From assembly GCF_014898815.1 (NCBI RefSeq), contig NW_026515543.1, positions 4,464,001 through 4,528,000 of the forward strand: a stretch of DNA of 64,000 nucleotides, given 5' to 3'. A model generated the notes under the pieces. That model did not search any database, was not told the origin of the DNA, and saw nothing but the letters and a program-made list of their open reading frames with translations. The translations under genes were made by a program, and so were the position numbers. Positions 13,541-24,752 of the stretch are shown one piece after another. The DNA comes from Panonychus citri. Its lineage: Eukaryota > Arthropoda > Arachnida > Trombidiformes > Tetranychidae. The stretch's first letter is position 1; each line of letters begins with the position of its first letter.

Positions 13541-15143
13541 CTTTTTCTTTGCTTCTTTTTCTCACTTATTTTCATCAATAGAAAATCATTGACCAAAAGC
13601 AAAGAAAACAGACACAACACCAATATATCAGCCCAAAAATTTAGAAGATAATGGAGCAAAAAGAATAAATAAAAAAAGAAAACAAAAGACAAGAAATGTA
13701 ATGGAGAGAGAGAGAGATAGAGAAAAAAGAAAAGAGGAAATTGACCAATTGAGCCAACAGAGAAAGAGAAGAGAAAAAAATAAGAGAGACAAGAAGAAAG
13801 TAGAGGTTTACAATAATTTAAATCCACAGAAAATATGCAAAGGTGAGAAGGAAATGAAGAAAGAGATGAATCTAAATAATTAAAATCCAAACTCTAGAAT
13901 AAAAAGAAATCATCATTCTTAATCACTAAGTGAGAGAGAGAGAGAAAGAGAGACAAAAAAAACACCAACATCAAAGAGAAAACTACAAAAAATCTGCAAT
14001 TAAAACAAATCTAAAAACAGGGTTGAAGGCGTAAGCCAAGAATGCGCAGGTAATGGCGCTTGTTTCAATAATCTTTCTCCTTTTTTCCTTAAACACTTGA
14101 CGTTAGATTAACATTAGAATAGAACAATTGATAAACTAAATTAATAAATTAATTGTTTTCACCGAGATAAAAGAAAAAGAATCAAACTAATTAAATAATC
14201 ACAATAGAAGAGTAAATGTCGATGTCCAAATGAAGAGAAAATGATTGGCTCAGAAAAAGAAATGGCGTTGACTTCGCTTCCGTTTCCATGGAAACTGTAA
14301 ACAAAAAACATTCTTTTCTTTTTTTGTTTCCAACTGTTTCTCTCTCATTGCAAGTTCCAATTTCTCAGCAATTAAATTGCCATGTTTTCTTTTCTGTTTA
14401 ATTAATGTTATCAAAAGACTAATTGGTATTTTCTCTCTCTATCGATTGATCTTAATTTATGTTAGTGTTTTAATCTTCAAGTGTTCAAGATCTTAAGTCT
14501 TGAAGGGAACAACTTTGTGTGTGTCAAATTGATGATGGTGTTAATCAACTTATTGCCACATTCGATTGTTAATTGTAATTTGTTTCCCTCTATTATGATT
14601 GTATTTATAAGCCAAATGTCTACGTGATGTGTGTGTGTGATTCAATTTCTTTGTGTAAGTTATGTTAATCTTTTTGATATACTGAATGTTTGTTCAAGTG
14701 AAATAAATTTTGTTGTTGTTGTTTCCATATTCTTAATTTTTGGATTTTTAATCAACCAATAATTTGTTTTGCATCTTAAATTTCAAGATAAATAGTTTGT
14801 CAACTGGAGTGATTACAGTTGATACAGAAAAAAAACAATATAACATAATAATAAAATTAAATTTGTGATAAAAGTCATTTCTTGGTTTCTTCATATATTG
14901 CGATTGGTTTTCTTTTTGTTTCTTCATTTCTTTCTGGCAACAAATCATCTGGAGATTACACTCAATGGTGAAGTTGATTAATTTACACTGTATGTTGACT
15001 TTTTCTGTTTTCAAACAAGAAAACAAACAAATAACAGAAAATGATGTAGTAATCTCTCTCTCTCTAATTACTGTACGAGGAAAATAAAGAACAGAGGAAG
15101 AAACCAAAACCAAAAAGAAATAGAATATGAAAATTCTTGAATT
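13541..15143. other. intergenic, purine-rich and simple-sequence DNA
   Basis: Probable 5' UTR and upstream DNA of the SAP130 homologue, GA-rich at 13700-13860 and 13926-13955. The 133-codon minus frame at 14748-15149 has a hydrophobic start but no recognisable protein features. The segment from about 15020 onward is duplicated at about 30045-30190. Confidence 0.4.
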
Positions 15144-16256
15144 ATTCACAGTTCCAACTAGAATATACGATTAATTGACCTACAAGAACTTCGCATGTAC
15201 CTTGTAACCTTCAGGTGAGAACTGAGCGAAAAAAACACATCAGCACATAAAAAAAGAGAGAGAAGACAAACTGTTGAAATATCTTCGTTTTCTTTTTGTT
15301 GTTCACTTAATCTGGATTAATAATGATTTTCGGGTTCGGGAATGTTGATTTGGTAAAAATTGATTTTTCAATTGTGATGAATTATGCTTATGTTTTTATT
15401 TTTCCATCTCGAGTGTTTTAATCTTATCATCGCTTATGTTGTTGTTGTTGTTGTTGTTGTTGGTTTCAAAATGGAAGAGAATCTTTGTTGTTATCCTCAT
15501 CCCATCACTGAGATCGGTTTCTTTCCGCCAACTTGTCCGTCTTTCTCTTTTTCCAATTGTTTTCCTAAATATTCCCAATTGTGAACGACCAGTTTTTGGA
15601 CACAAAGTAGAGCTTCGTACTTGACATTTGGATCAGCGTCGTCCATCAATTGCATGATCAGATATTTACCGTTGAGGTTTTCAATTACTGTTTTACCTCG
15701 AGGATAATAACGAATGTATTCACCGATATCATGAATGGCCACACTTAAGACGAGAGGATCTTTTGAAGTTTCCAAAATTTTGATCAATATTTTAAGAAGT
15801 TCATAGTTTTTCTCATTCAACCGGTGGGCATTCTCACGCCAGAATTTTTCATTTGAATGAACTGGTGACCATTCCAATCGACCTGATTTAATCTCGTTAC
15901 AATATTCATCGAAAGAGGATAAATCATGAACATATGATTGTAATTTCTCATAAAGAAATTCAATATCTTCCAATAAATCAGGATCTTCGTATTTATTACC
16001 AGCCTGTTTAAGAATATCCAATTGTTTTAAAACTTTTCCCTGAACCATAGTAATCGCATTGTCTCGAGATACTTCAGGATCTTCAGGTTTCTCAATAAGA
16101 TTACGGAAAGAGGCTAAAATGATTCGGGTCACCTTCTCCTTGACCGATTCATTGAGAATGTCAGCAAGAGCTGGAATCAGATTATGTTTCGACATGACCT
16201 CTGAGGTCGACACATTGAATGAAAGCAGCCACAGGCAGAAAGTAAGTTGATATTGT
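15144..16256. repeat. duplicated block, copy 1 (V-ATPase H 3' half plus downstream DNA)
   Basis: This block recurs at about 17812-18837 with only a few substitutions visible by eye, apart from one internal deletion in the second copy. A third, truncated copy of its coding part lies at about 31749-32326. The part near 15150-15260 also recurs at about 30180-30290. Near-identity means the duplication or a conversion event is recent. Confidence 0.85.
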
Positions 16257-17102
16257 ATCTGGAAATTAACTCCATTGGATAAAACGGAAACAATTGTTGG
16301 AATTCCTCTGCGGATATGAATATTTTACGATATTCTTCAATTCGAAGCATCATCTGAAGACATCGAGCAATTGATCCGAGATACTCATTGTTTGGAACCT
16401 TTAATTGATCCAACAACCAGCAAATATAGAATTGGAGATCAGCTTCTCCCATGAACTCTTTTGACCAACAAGCAATTTTGGTAATTATTCTAGAGGCCAT
16501 GTTTTGGATAAGACCATCAGTTTTGTTCAATTGATGTTCCATGTGACTCCAGATTGTTCTTCCCTTCTTGGCACCACCTGTGTAAAAAAAGAAAATAATT
16601 ACAGATAAAAGAAAACATAAAGGTAAATCAGATCATCATCTCTCTTTCTCTTCCTTCAAGGAAAGGAATGAAAAAGAAACGATCTTTCGCCTCATCAATC
16701 ATCTTACCTTTTTTTCTACAATATTCCTTGAATATTTCCACTCTCGACTTATCTTCATTCAACATGTCATCAATTAGAATAAGAATATATTGGGTGGCCT
16801 GGTTTTTTGATAATTTCTAGAAGACTAAGAAAAACTTCAGCACAAAGCAATGAATCTTTCTTGAAAAATTCATCTCTGGCTTCGGGTGTTTCCAGGCTTT
16901 CATACTTAACAATCCAGTCGAATTCTTGTTGGGAAATAAATTCACCAGATCGATAGAAATGCCAATTAACTCGAGCATTACGCACCTCAGCAGCTTTATA
17001 TTGAATTACAGAGGTTGCTGATATTACGCCTCCCTTTTCAATGTCGTCAGGTAAATGCTGAAGAACCGAGTCAAGCTTCAAAGAGCTAATATCAGATGAC
17101 AT
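15497..17102 (-). CDS. VhaSFD: V-ATPase subunit H (near full length, two frame breaks)
   Basis: Subunit H of the V1 sector of the vacuolar proton pump, a HEAT/armadillo-like protein that couples V1 to Vo. Two exons: 17102-16708 and 16576-15497 (intron 131 nt, GT-AG). Joined, they would encode about 490 aa, close to the usual 480. Recognisable family segments run in order: KAAEVRNARVNW, QYILILIDDMLNEDKSRVEI, ASRIITKIACW, ARCLQMMLRIEEYRK, the SVKEKVTRIILASFRN block, DLSSFDEYCNEIKSGRLEWS, EKFWRENAHRLNEKNYELLK and the C-terminal VQKLVVHNWEYLGKQL. The start at 17102 gives MSSDISS. The frame breaks at a T6 run (16803-16808, one base too many) and near 16304-16309 (one base too few, inside ISAD-GIPTIVSVL). 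It is either the functional gene with sequence errors or a fresh pseudogene; it is the only near full-length copy in the window. Confidence 0.88.
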
Positions 17103-17590
17103 TTTGATGACAAGAGAAAAATACAAAAATAAATGAAACAAAAAAACCAATCAAATTAAGGTAAAAGGATACTAGTTGAATACTTAATCACAATTCTAAA
17201 GAGATAAAATCAAATTTAAAGAACAACAATTAATTCCCAAAGATAATTAAATGAGAAACAATCAACAATTGAATCAAGGACAAAATAAAGACAAAAATGT
17301 TTTGATCAATAGATGAACATTTAGTCAACAGGTGGAACTACTTGCAACGAAAAAAAGAAAACGCGAAATTTTTGAAAATGACAATCAAAACAATCTTTAA
17401 TTGTGATAGTGTAAATCGCTTTGATTAACATAATTAATTATACAAAAAAAACGAAAATTCATCTAATTTAGTTTTTCCAATATGAAAGACATCGAATTGA
17501 TTGTTGACAATTAACCAGCATGTTTAATCATCTTAATGGAAATAGTTATTGAGATCAATGAAGAAAGGTTTAAGCTTGGAAAGAATTATC
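17103..17590. repeat. V-ATPase H upstream region, duplicated at 19128-19268
   Basis: Upstream of the V-ATPase H start. The stretch 17249-17390 is repeated almost exactly at 19128-19268, where it lies upstream of the small membrane-protein gene B. So that gene appears to have taken over promoter-side DNA from the V-ATPase H locus. No separate gene is seen. Confidence 0.75.
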
Positions 17591-19106
17591 CTAATTGCCA
17601 GTTTGCCATCCAATTGCTCTTGCAGACTTTTTTCTTGCCCTTTCAGATCTCCTTTGAGAAACCTGAGGTTGGCCTGGAGGCGAAAGTCCACTTGTTGATG
17701 CACCAACCTGAAGAATGAAAAATGAAAAATAAAAGATAAGAATTAAATTTGTGATGAAAGTCATTTCTTGGTTTCTTCATTGCTTTCTGACAACCACCAA
17801 TAATCTGCAGATCATTCACAGTTCCAACTAGAATATACGATTAATTGATCTACAAGAACTTCGCATGTACCTTGTAACCTTCAGGTGAGAACTGAGCGAA
17901 AAAAACACATCAGCACATAAAAAAAGAGAGAAAACAAACTGTTGAAATATCTTCGTTTTCTTTTTGTTGTTCACTTAATCTGGATTAATAATGATTTTCG
18001 GGTTCGGGAATGTTGATTTGGTAAAAATTGATTTTTCAATTGTGATGAATTATGCTTATGTTTTTATTTTTCCATCTCGAGTGTTTTAATCTTATCATCG
18101 CTTATGTTGTTGTTGTTGTTGTTGGTTTCAAAATGGAAGAGAATCTTTGTTGTTATCCTCATCCCATCACTGAGATCGGTTTCTTTCCGCCAACTTGTCC
18201 GTCTTTCTCTTTTTCCAATTGTTTTCCTAAATATTCCCAATTGTGAACGACCAGTTTTTGGACACAAAGTAGAGCTTCGTACTTGACATTGGGATCAGCG
18301 TCGTCCATCAATTGCATGATCAGATATTTACCGTTGAGGTTTTCAATTACTGTTTTACCTCGAGGATAATAACGAATGTATTCACCGATATCATGAATGG
18401 CCACACTTAAGACGAGAGGATCTTTTGAAGTTTCCAAAATTTGATTTGGTGACCATTCCAGTCGACCTGATTTAATCTCGTTACAATATTCATCGAAAGA
18501 GGATAAATCATGAACATATGATTGTAATTTCTCATAAAGAAATTCAATATCTTCCAATAAATCAGGATCTTCGTATTTATTACCAGCCTGTTTAAGAATA
18601 TCCAATTGTTTTAAAACTTTTCCCTGAACCATAGTAATCGCATTGTCTCGAGATACTTCAGGATCTTCAGGTTTCTCAATAAGATTACGGAAAGAGGCTA
18701 AAATGATTCGGGTCACCTTCTCCTTGACCGATTCATTGAGAATGTCAGCAAGAGCGGGAATCAGATTATGTTTCGACATGACCTCTGAGGTCGACACATT
18801 GAATGAAAGCAGCCACAGGCAGAAAGTTAGTTGATATAAGAGAAATAATAATCTTACCTGGACATTTTTATCCACGGATTCTACGTTTTTTGTTGAGTAT
18901 TCAGCGAAAACTTTACCCTTTTTTTTGTAGAAAACGTGTTCACCTCCATTATACTGTTTTTTTATATTACTACTAGAACTATAAAATAGCGAAATATTTA
19001 TACAAAATGGTTTTTCATTACGTTGATTAATTTGCTTACTAATGAAATATAGAGCAGATACACACAACATAAAAAACACAAAAACAATTGAATCAAAATA
19101 TTCCAT
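17591..19106 (-). CDS. small membrane/secreted protein gene B (lineage-specific family)
   Basis: Unrecognised protein, defined here by comparison with copies A and C further right. Exon 1, 19106-18858, encodes 83 aa: a hydrophobic N-terminus (SIVFVFFMLCVSALYF) acting as signal peptide or anchor, then a polar region ending in DKNVQ. The donor is CAG|GTAAGA, phase 0. The terminal exon, 17707-17591, follows a TTCAG acceptor and adds 38 aa beginning VGASTSGLSPPGQ, with a basic RRSERARKK stretch and ending AIGWQTGN. Copy C keeps this frame and stop, which supports the model. The predicted spliced protein is 121 aa. The intron contains a V-ATPase H fragment; without splicing, the frame runs through into it to give a 315-codon ORF. 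A 21-nt candidate microexon lies at 17871-17891. No RNA evidence is available. Confidence 0.5.
18159..18837 (-). pseudogene. V-ATPase subunit H C-terminal fragment, copy 2
   Basis: Near-identical copy of the 3' part of the V-ATPase H gene, beginning at the LTFCLWLLSFNVS segment and keeping the normal stop. It has an internal in-frame deletion: GRLEWSP is joined directly to NQILETSKDP, removing about 28 residues including EKFWRENAHRLNEKNYELLK. It sits inside the intron of gene B, in the same orientation. Its frame is continuous with exon 1 of gene B across the unspliced donor site, so a 315-aa fusion could be made. Alone it lacks a start and the N-terminal half. Without RNA data I treat it as a fragment rather than a gene. 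Confidence 0.8.
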
Positions 19107-19759
19107 TTTGATAAATATAATTACTCATTAAATGAGAAACAATCAACAATTGATTCAAAGACAAAATAAAGACAGAAAATGTTTTGATCAATAGATGAAC
19201 ATTTAGTCAACAGGTGGAACTACTTGCAACGAAAAAAGAAAACGCGGAATTTTTGAAAATGATAATCGAAGACAACTTGATATTGTTGAAAATGTCTCTA
19301 TTTACAATGAGCAGATGATAATAATGATCCAAATTAAAATTGACATGGGAAAAAGGCAAAGTTGTCAAGTTAAATAATCTAATCAAGTTGATTAACATAC
19401 AACACTTTTTGATTATAATGGCAATTAGACAGCTGAATTTACTGTTAATTTTATACGTTGTTAGGTTACAACATTTACGTTACCATCATCAACTTCATGT
19501 TTAACTAATTATGATTACGATTCAATTATAATCAACTAATTTTTTTGACGAAAAAAGTTAATATCTTAATTTTTCTACTTACAGTTCTGTAATTTAATTA
19601 TTCTAATCATTTGGTTGGACCTCAGATAAACTTCAATCTAAAAGTAAACAGAAATCAAAATGTTAAAGGTAAGATTAAATTGCCAACAATTAACAGATTA
19701 TCTCAACTAATATGACTTGTATTTGAATTTTAGAAATCAATCATTTTCAAAATTAAGGA

Positions 19760-21564
19760 ATGAATCAAGACAAGGAATCAATTAAATCGACAATAAAATC
19801 CAATGAAATGCAATCATCACAATCAACTAATCACAATGGAAACAATTTCTCTACAACTTTTCAATCATTTGACAATATTTCTGATTTGGACAATTTAAAT
19901 GTTCCCAAATTGCGATGGGTCATAATTATGTTATCTCATTTGGCACTACTTTCGGTGACCGTTGTCGCGTCCAGTTTAAGCTTGACCATTGTCGCCATGA
20001 ATCGGAACGAGATGATAACCCTTGAGGAGATAAACGAGTGTTTGATAATTTGTAACGGTACTTTTGTGACAATAGTTCCCCCCGAAGTAATTGACAATGG
20101 ACTTTATGTGACCTGGAGTGAAACGGAAAAAGATTACATGCTTCAAGCGCTTTTCTGGGGAGCGTCCATTTTTTCCCCGGTGGGTGGACGAATAGGTGAA
20201 ATTCTCGGCCCTCGGTGGACAGTTTCAACTTGCCTGATGTTAATTGCTCTTCTTAATTTACTTTATCCAATGGCTGCATTAACTAATTACTGGATTGCTT
20301 ATGGTGTCCGAGTTGTTCAGGGAATGGGTCAAGGTATTATTATCCCTTCACTGGTGATAATTATCACCCGATGGTCAACTGACCACGAGAAAACACTCAG
20401 CAATTCACTTGTCCAAGGAGGTATTGCCATGGGCAATATGATTGTCCATCCCTTTGTTGGTCTACTAATTTCAAGTCAATCAACTAATCATTGGCCAAGT
20501 GTTTTCTACTATATCAGTTTATTCAATTTGTTTATCTTCACTCTATGGTGTTTAATTGTCTTTGATTATCCGGAGACTCATCCTTACCTTAGTCAACAAG
20601 AGTTGCAATTAATTATTTCCAATCGATCACTCAAATCAGGAGTAATGGTAAATTCAATTGAATCTTAAAACTGAAAGCAGATTAATGATCATTTACAATT
20701 AACAGAAATCAATTCCATGGGGTCGCATGTTGACCTCACCGCCCGTTTTGGCCTATCTTGTGGTCGCGTTCACCTATGGGTGGATAATTAACTTGATTTC
20801 AACGCAAATCCCTTCGTTTTATAAACAAGTGTTGAATTTAAGTTTTGAAGCGGTTTGTGTTTTGTATTTGTAACAATTAAGATTTTAACTAAATTGATTT
20901 TAATTGTCTTTTTCATCAGAATGGTTTGGTCAATGCATTACCTTGGATAATATCATTTATCATCTCGCTGACCGCAAGTTACATCACTGATTATATTAAT
21001 CAAAATAGTTCGATATCATTAACTAGATTGAGAAAAATTTCAGCAGCTTTGGGTAAGATGATTAACTTAATTGTTGTAATTGTTGTAATGATTGTCTTTT
21101 TTTCTCGATCAACAGGATTAGGATTTGGATCAATTGGACTTGTTTCCATTACTTTAGGCGATTGGAGTGATCTAGTCATCGTTATATTGGTGACACTCTC
21201 GAAAGGTTTGGCTACTCTTACTGTCGCTGGACCAGGAACATCTCAACTGGACATTAGTCCAAGTTATGCCGGAACTTTGGCTGGACTTGCTAATTTGTGT
21301 TACAATTTATCGGCTTTGGCGATGAATCAGTCAATTGTTACAATTATCGGTGATTATCCTGATAGATTTAAATGGTTTCACTTTTTCCATGTTACTTGTG
21401 GACTTAATTTAATTGGATTAACCTTATTCTGTCTCATGGGATCTGCTAAAGTTCAACCATGGGATCCATCGTATGACCAAAGTCCAGTTAATTTCAGAAC
21501 ACCATTAAATACTCAATTTATTATCAACAACAATCAAGCCAACACCTTTAATCAAATCAATTAA
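19760..21564 (+). CDS. MFS transporter, SLC17 (sialin/phosphate cotransporter-like), copy 1
   Basis: Predicted 12-helix major facilitator protein of the SLC17 organic-anion/phosphate type. Exons: 19760-20647, 20706-20852, 20920-21052 and 21116-21564, total 538 aa. The 63-nt third intron has no stop in frame, so a naive reading would retain it; comparison with the next gene shows it is an intron. Family features: LSLTIVAM in helix 1, ALFWGASIFSPVGGRIGEILGPRW around the loop after helix 2, RVVQGMGQGIIIPS and TRWSTDHEK before the central loop, PSFYKQVL, then SPSYAGTLAGLAN and the GSAKVQPWDPS end. The upstream stretch 19660-19759 has an ATG, an intron and a stop before the chosen start, so it may be a small upstream ORF. 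Tandem paralogue of the next transporter. The substrate is not determinable. Confidence 0.9.
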
Positions 21565-21988
21565 CAAAATGATAGTTGATATCATTTGACATTTCCAACT
21601 GTGATTTAAAATCTATCGCAAGTCAATTGATGAAACAAATTAAATGTCAACATTTTCCATCGGATAATATTTTCTGTTTGGATTAACTTGGATTAATTTC
21701 GTTTCTTTTTCATCATTAAAATTGATTTTGTTTCATTCATTTGAAAGGCAATTGATGGAAGAAGCTTAAAATCACAATTAAATGATAAAAAGATCACAAT
21801 TAACACAATGGATCATCGCTTTTATAATTGTTAAAAGATTAGTTTATTTAATAGAAGATTTTTTGGATGAATTTTTTTCCATCAATAGATGACAATTTCT
21901 CTGTCGCAAAATTATCATTTCTTGTTTATCTCTTACCAATTGTGTTCATTCAATGTTCAGCTTTTGTGCTCTTATTTCAGACACCCGT
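21565..21988. other. spacer with first direct repeat
   Basis: Spacer after transporter 1. The stretch at about 21774-21821 (AATTAACACAATGGATCATC core) recurs at about 22326-22372. The two repeats bracket the MRPL46-insulin chimeric fragment. Nothing else recognisable. Confidence 0.6.
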
Positions 21989-22307
21989 TATTATGATTAC
22001 CAACTTGCGAATTGATAAAAAATAGTAATCTATGATCTAGACATCGATTCAATGATTTGAAGTTATTTGTCTCATCGTTTTCTGTGAAAGTTAAGGAAAA
22101 AAATAGAGTGAAAGTGATAAATGAATGGGAAATTTAACAAGAATAAGACAAGGTGGTTGACTCACTTGTTTTTCTAGGAGCTAATTCAAGTTTCTTCAGC
22201 TCTTGATGTTCCTGGGAAGAATATGCTGAATATTGTACTCATAATAATCGAATTAGAACTTAAACTTTCATCTTCATCTTCATCTTCATCATCCATTATC
22301 ATTCATC
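21989..22307. pseudogene. chimeric fragment: MRPL46 exons fused to insulin A-chain exon
   Basis: Bases 21989-22204 copy 36344-36560 of the MRPL46 gene (part of exon 3, the intron, part of exon 2; minus sense). Bases 22205-22307 copy 38475-38575 of the insulin-like gene (A-chain end from CSWEEYAEYC, stop and 3' UTR; plus sense). Both pieces keep the order and orientation of the source locus, so this is best read as one duplicated interval with about 1.9 kb deleted internally. It has no start and cannot make either protein. Confidence 0.85.
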
Positions 22308-22717
22308 TTCATCATTTGAAACAATCACAATGATAAAAAGACTATAATTAACACAATGGATCATCGCTTTCATCGATAACCATTTAGTTGGTTAAGTTTT
22401 ACTAATACAACTTGATTCGGCGATTGGTTCGAATCAAGTATATTCCGTGACATAAATAAGACAATTTATCGATCATAAGATGTAAATTACTATTGAATTA
22501 ATGATCATAGAAACTTTGTTGAATCTTTTAATTCTCAATTCTCAACTTAGAGACACAGAAATCGTAGATTAACGGATTTAAAGATTACTTTATGTTGATT
22601 ATCTGGTAGAGAAGAGAGTTAATAAAATGAGAACTCTCATCATTTGATTGATCTTATTTAATGTGAACAATTTGATTGAAATTATACTGAAAAGGTTCAT
22701 ACTAAGAATAAGTGAAA
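22308..22717. other. spacer and upstream region of transporter 2
   Basis: Contains the second direct repeat (about 22326-22372) and the presumed promoter and 5' UTR of the following transporter. No coding exon seen. Confidence 0.5.
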
Positions 22718-24752
22718 ATGACCGGATCCCGTTTAAGTTTACCTCGAAATAGTGTCGCCTCCATTAAATCAACAATCAAAAATGTCGCTCGATTCCGTTG
22801 GTTGATTTTCGCCGTTGGAAATTTGGCCAATTTTGCTAATTCTGTGATAGGAATTAGTTTAAGTTTAACTATTGTAGCCATGATTAAACACAAGGTCGAA
22901 GGTGGCCAAGGTCATTCAGGACTGGAAAATATAACAACACTGACCAACGAAAATAGTTCAGATGTAAGTATGAAGCCAATACCGACCTTATATTCAAGCT
23001 TATGGTTCACACCTTCACCCGACGATGATAATTTTTATGTCAACTGGTCAAACACGGATAAAGCTCGGATGCTTCAAGCCTCGTTTTGGGGAGTTCTGGT
23101 CATTTCACCTTTTGGTGGTCGACTTTGTGAACTTTTTGGTCCTCGAAGGATCTTGACAATTGCACTAATGTTCACTGGTATAAGTAACCTTTTCTTTCCC
23201 GTGGTGGCAAGAAAATCATATTACGCCGCTTACCTTTTACGAATATTCCAAGGAATGGTCAACAGTGTTAATGGTCCATCGACTAATGTTGTCGTTACTC
23301 GTTGGTCAACATCAGGTGAACGAACACTTTCCAATGCAGTGGTTAATTCGGGCGGAGCGTTGGGCTGTCTGGTTGGTCTTCCATTGGCTGGTCTTCTGGT
23401 ATCTGGAACTTTTCTCGGCGGTTGGCCTTCGGTCTTTTATATTTTGGGTTCTCTCAATATAATTGTCTCCATTATCTGGTACTTTATTATGTACGACACA
23501 CCTGAAGAACATCCTTACCTTAGTCCAGAAGAACTGGAGGAGATTCTATCCAAACGATCACTTAAATCGGGCGAAGTGGTGAGTGTTTAAATCTATCGGG
23601 AGATATTCAACTTTTCTCTAATCTGTGGTTCTTAAAAATCGAAAATCATTTAAGGTCCAAGTTCCATGGCGTAAAATGTTCACGTCTCTTCCTGTCTACG
23701 GCTATTTGGTTCCAACATTCACCTACGGTTGGATTGTGGCTGTTGTCGCTTCTCAGATTCCATCATTTTATGAAGAGGTTTTGGGATTTTCTCATGAAGC
23801 GGTAAGTCAATCAGTCGAATTGTTCAAATTATCTCAAGAAAGAGAAGTTCAAAAAAAAGTTTGCGAATCATTAAACTTCACTGTTGTTTTACTGGAGTAT
23901 TTATAACATTATTAATACGTCATTTGTGTGCATTTGTTATTTAGTAACGATTAGTTAATTCGGATTGATTAACGTACTTAAGAAAATTTTCATTTTAATT
24001 CCTCACGATCATTAGAATGGTTTTATGGCGAGTCTTCCGTGGTTGATGTCGATGGGAAGTTCACTTATTGCAAGTTCCATTGTCGATAAGGTTCGTGCTA
24101 CCAAGCGATTCTCTTTGACAATAATTCGTAAAGTAGTTACGCTCCTCTGTAAGTCACAATTCAGATAATTAGCATAACTTGAGAACAATAATTATCGATG
24201 ATTATCTTTTCGTTTTGTAAAAGCTCTTGGTTGTGTCTCAGTTGGTTTAATTGCAATCACAATATTGGGTAACCACCGAATAGCTGTTGTATTGACTCTC
24301 GGTCTTTCCAAGGGAATGGCGACTGCAAATGTCGCTGGTTCGGGTTCTACTCATCTCGATACTGCACCGACATTTTCCGGAACTTTAGCTGGATTCTCTT
24401 CCATGGTCTCAAGTATCGCATCGTTGGCTGCTAACGAAGGTGTAGCTCGAATTGTTGGAAACGAACCCACGGCGGCCAATTGGTATCGATTCTTTTACAT
24501 TTCAGCAGCGATAAACGCTTTCGGTATCATCTTTTCTTTCTTTTTGGTTCGGGAGAAACTCAAGATTGGGATCCATCATCAGCTCGAAGACAAAGTGTCA
24601 AATCGGTGATTAGTGATAAACATAAATCCAGTATTAGATCAGAAATTGGCTCTCAATTTCATCAACAACAATCAACTATCTCTGATACGATCGAGCCACA
24701 ATTAACCAACCATCCGAACATCACCAATGAACCGAATAACAATCAAGAATGA
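22718..24752 (+). CDS. MFS transporter, SLC17-like, copy 2 (frame break near C-terminus)
   Basis: Paralogue of the preceding transporter. Exons: 22718-23578, 23655-23801, 24016-24148 and 24224-24752. Exons 2 and 3 are 147 and 133 nt, exactly as in the first copy, with the same phases. The start is the ATG at 22718 (MTGSRLSL). Family motifs: LSLTIVAM, SFWGVLVISPFGGRLCE, FGPRR, RIFQGMVNSVNGPS, VVTRWSTSGERT, SQIPSFYEEVL and APTFSGTLAGF. The literal frame ends at 24609 with an atypical tail. Another frame, reached if the T5 run at 24541-24545 had one more T, gives the family-typical GSGETQDWDPS and runs to TGA at 24752 with a Gln/Asn-rich cytoplasmic tail. I therefore suspect a single-base homopolymer error. 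Expected full length is about 565 aa. Confidence 0.88.

Noticed and set aside
13537..13890. 117-codon minus ORF upstream of the SAP130 homologue
   Set aside because: Phe/Leu/Ser-rich translation of purine-rich DNA; more likely 5' UTR.
14748..15149. 133-codon minus-strand ORF with a hydrophobic N-terminus
   Set aside because: Composition is that of AT-rich DNA, it lies 3' of the V-ATPase H gene, and the part that is duplicated at about 30.1 kb does not keep the frame.
17536..17718. Plus-strand 60-codon ORF
   Set aside because: Antisense of the terminal exon of gene B, whose frame is supported by copy C.
15384..18286. Plus-strand ORFs near 15384-15624 and 18052-18286
   Set aside because: Antisense shadows of the duplicated V-ATPase H 3' end; the sense frame has strong family identity.
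18159..18837. Retroposed copy of V-ATPase H
   Set aside because: The copies include non-transcribed-looking flanking DNA and lack a poly(A) tail signature, so DNA-level duplication is favoured.
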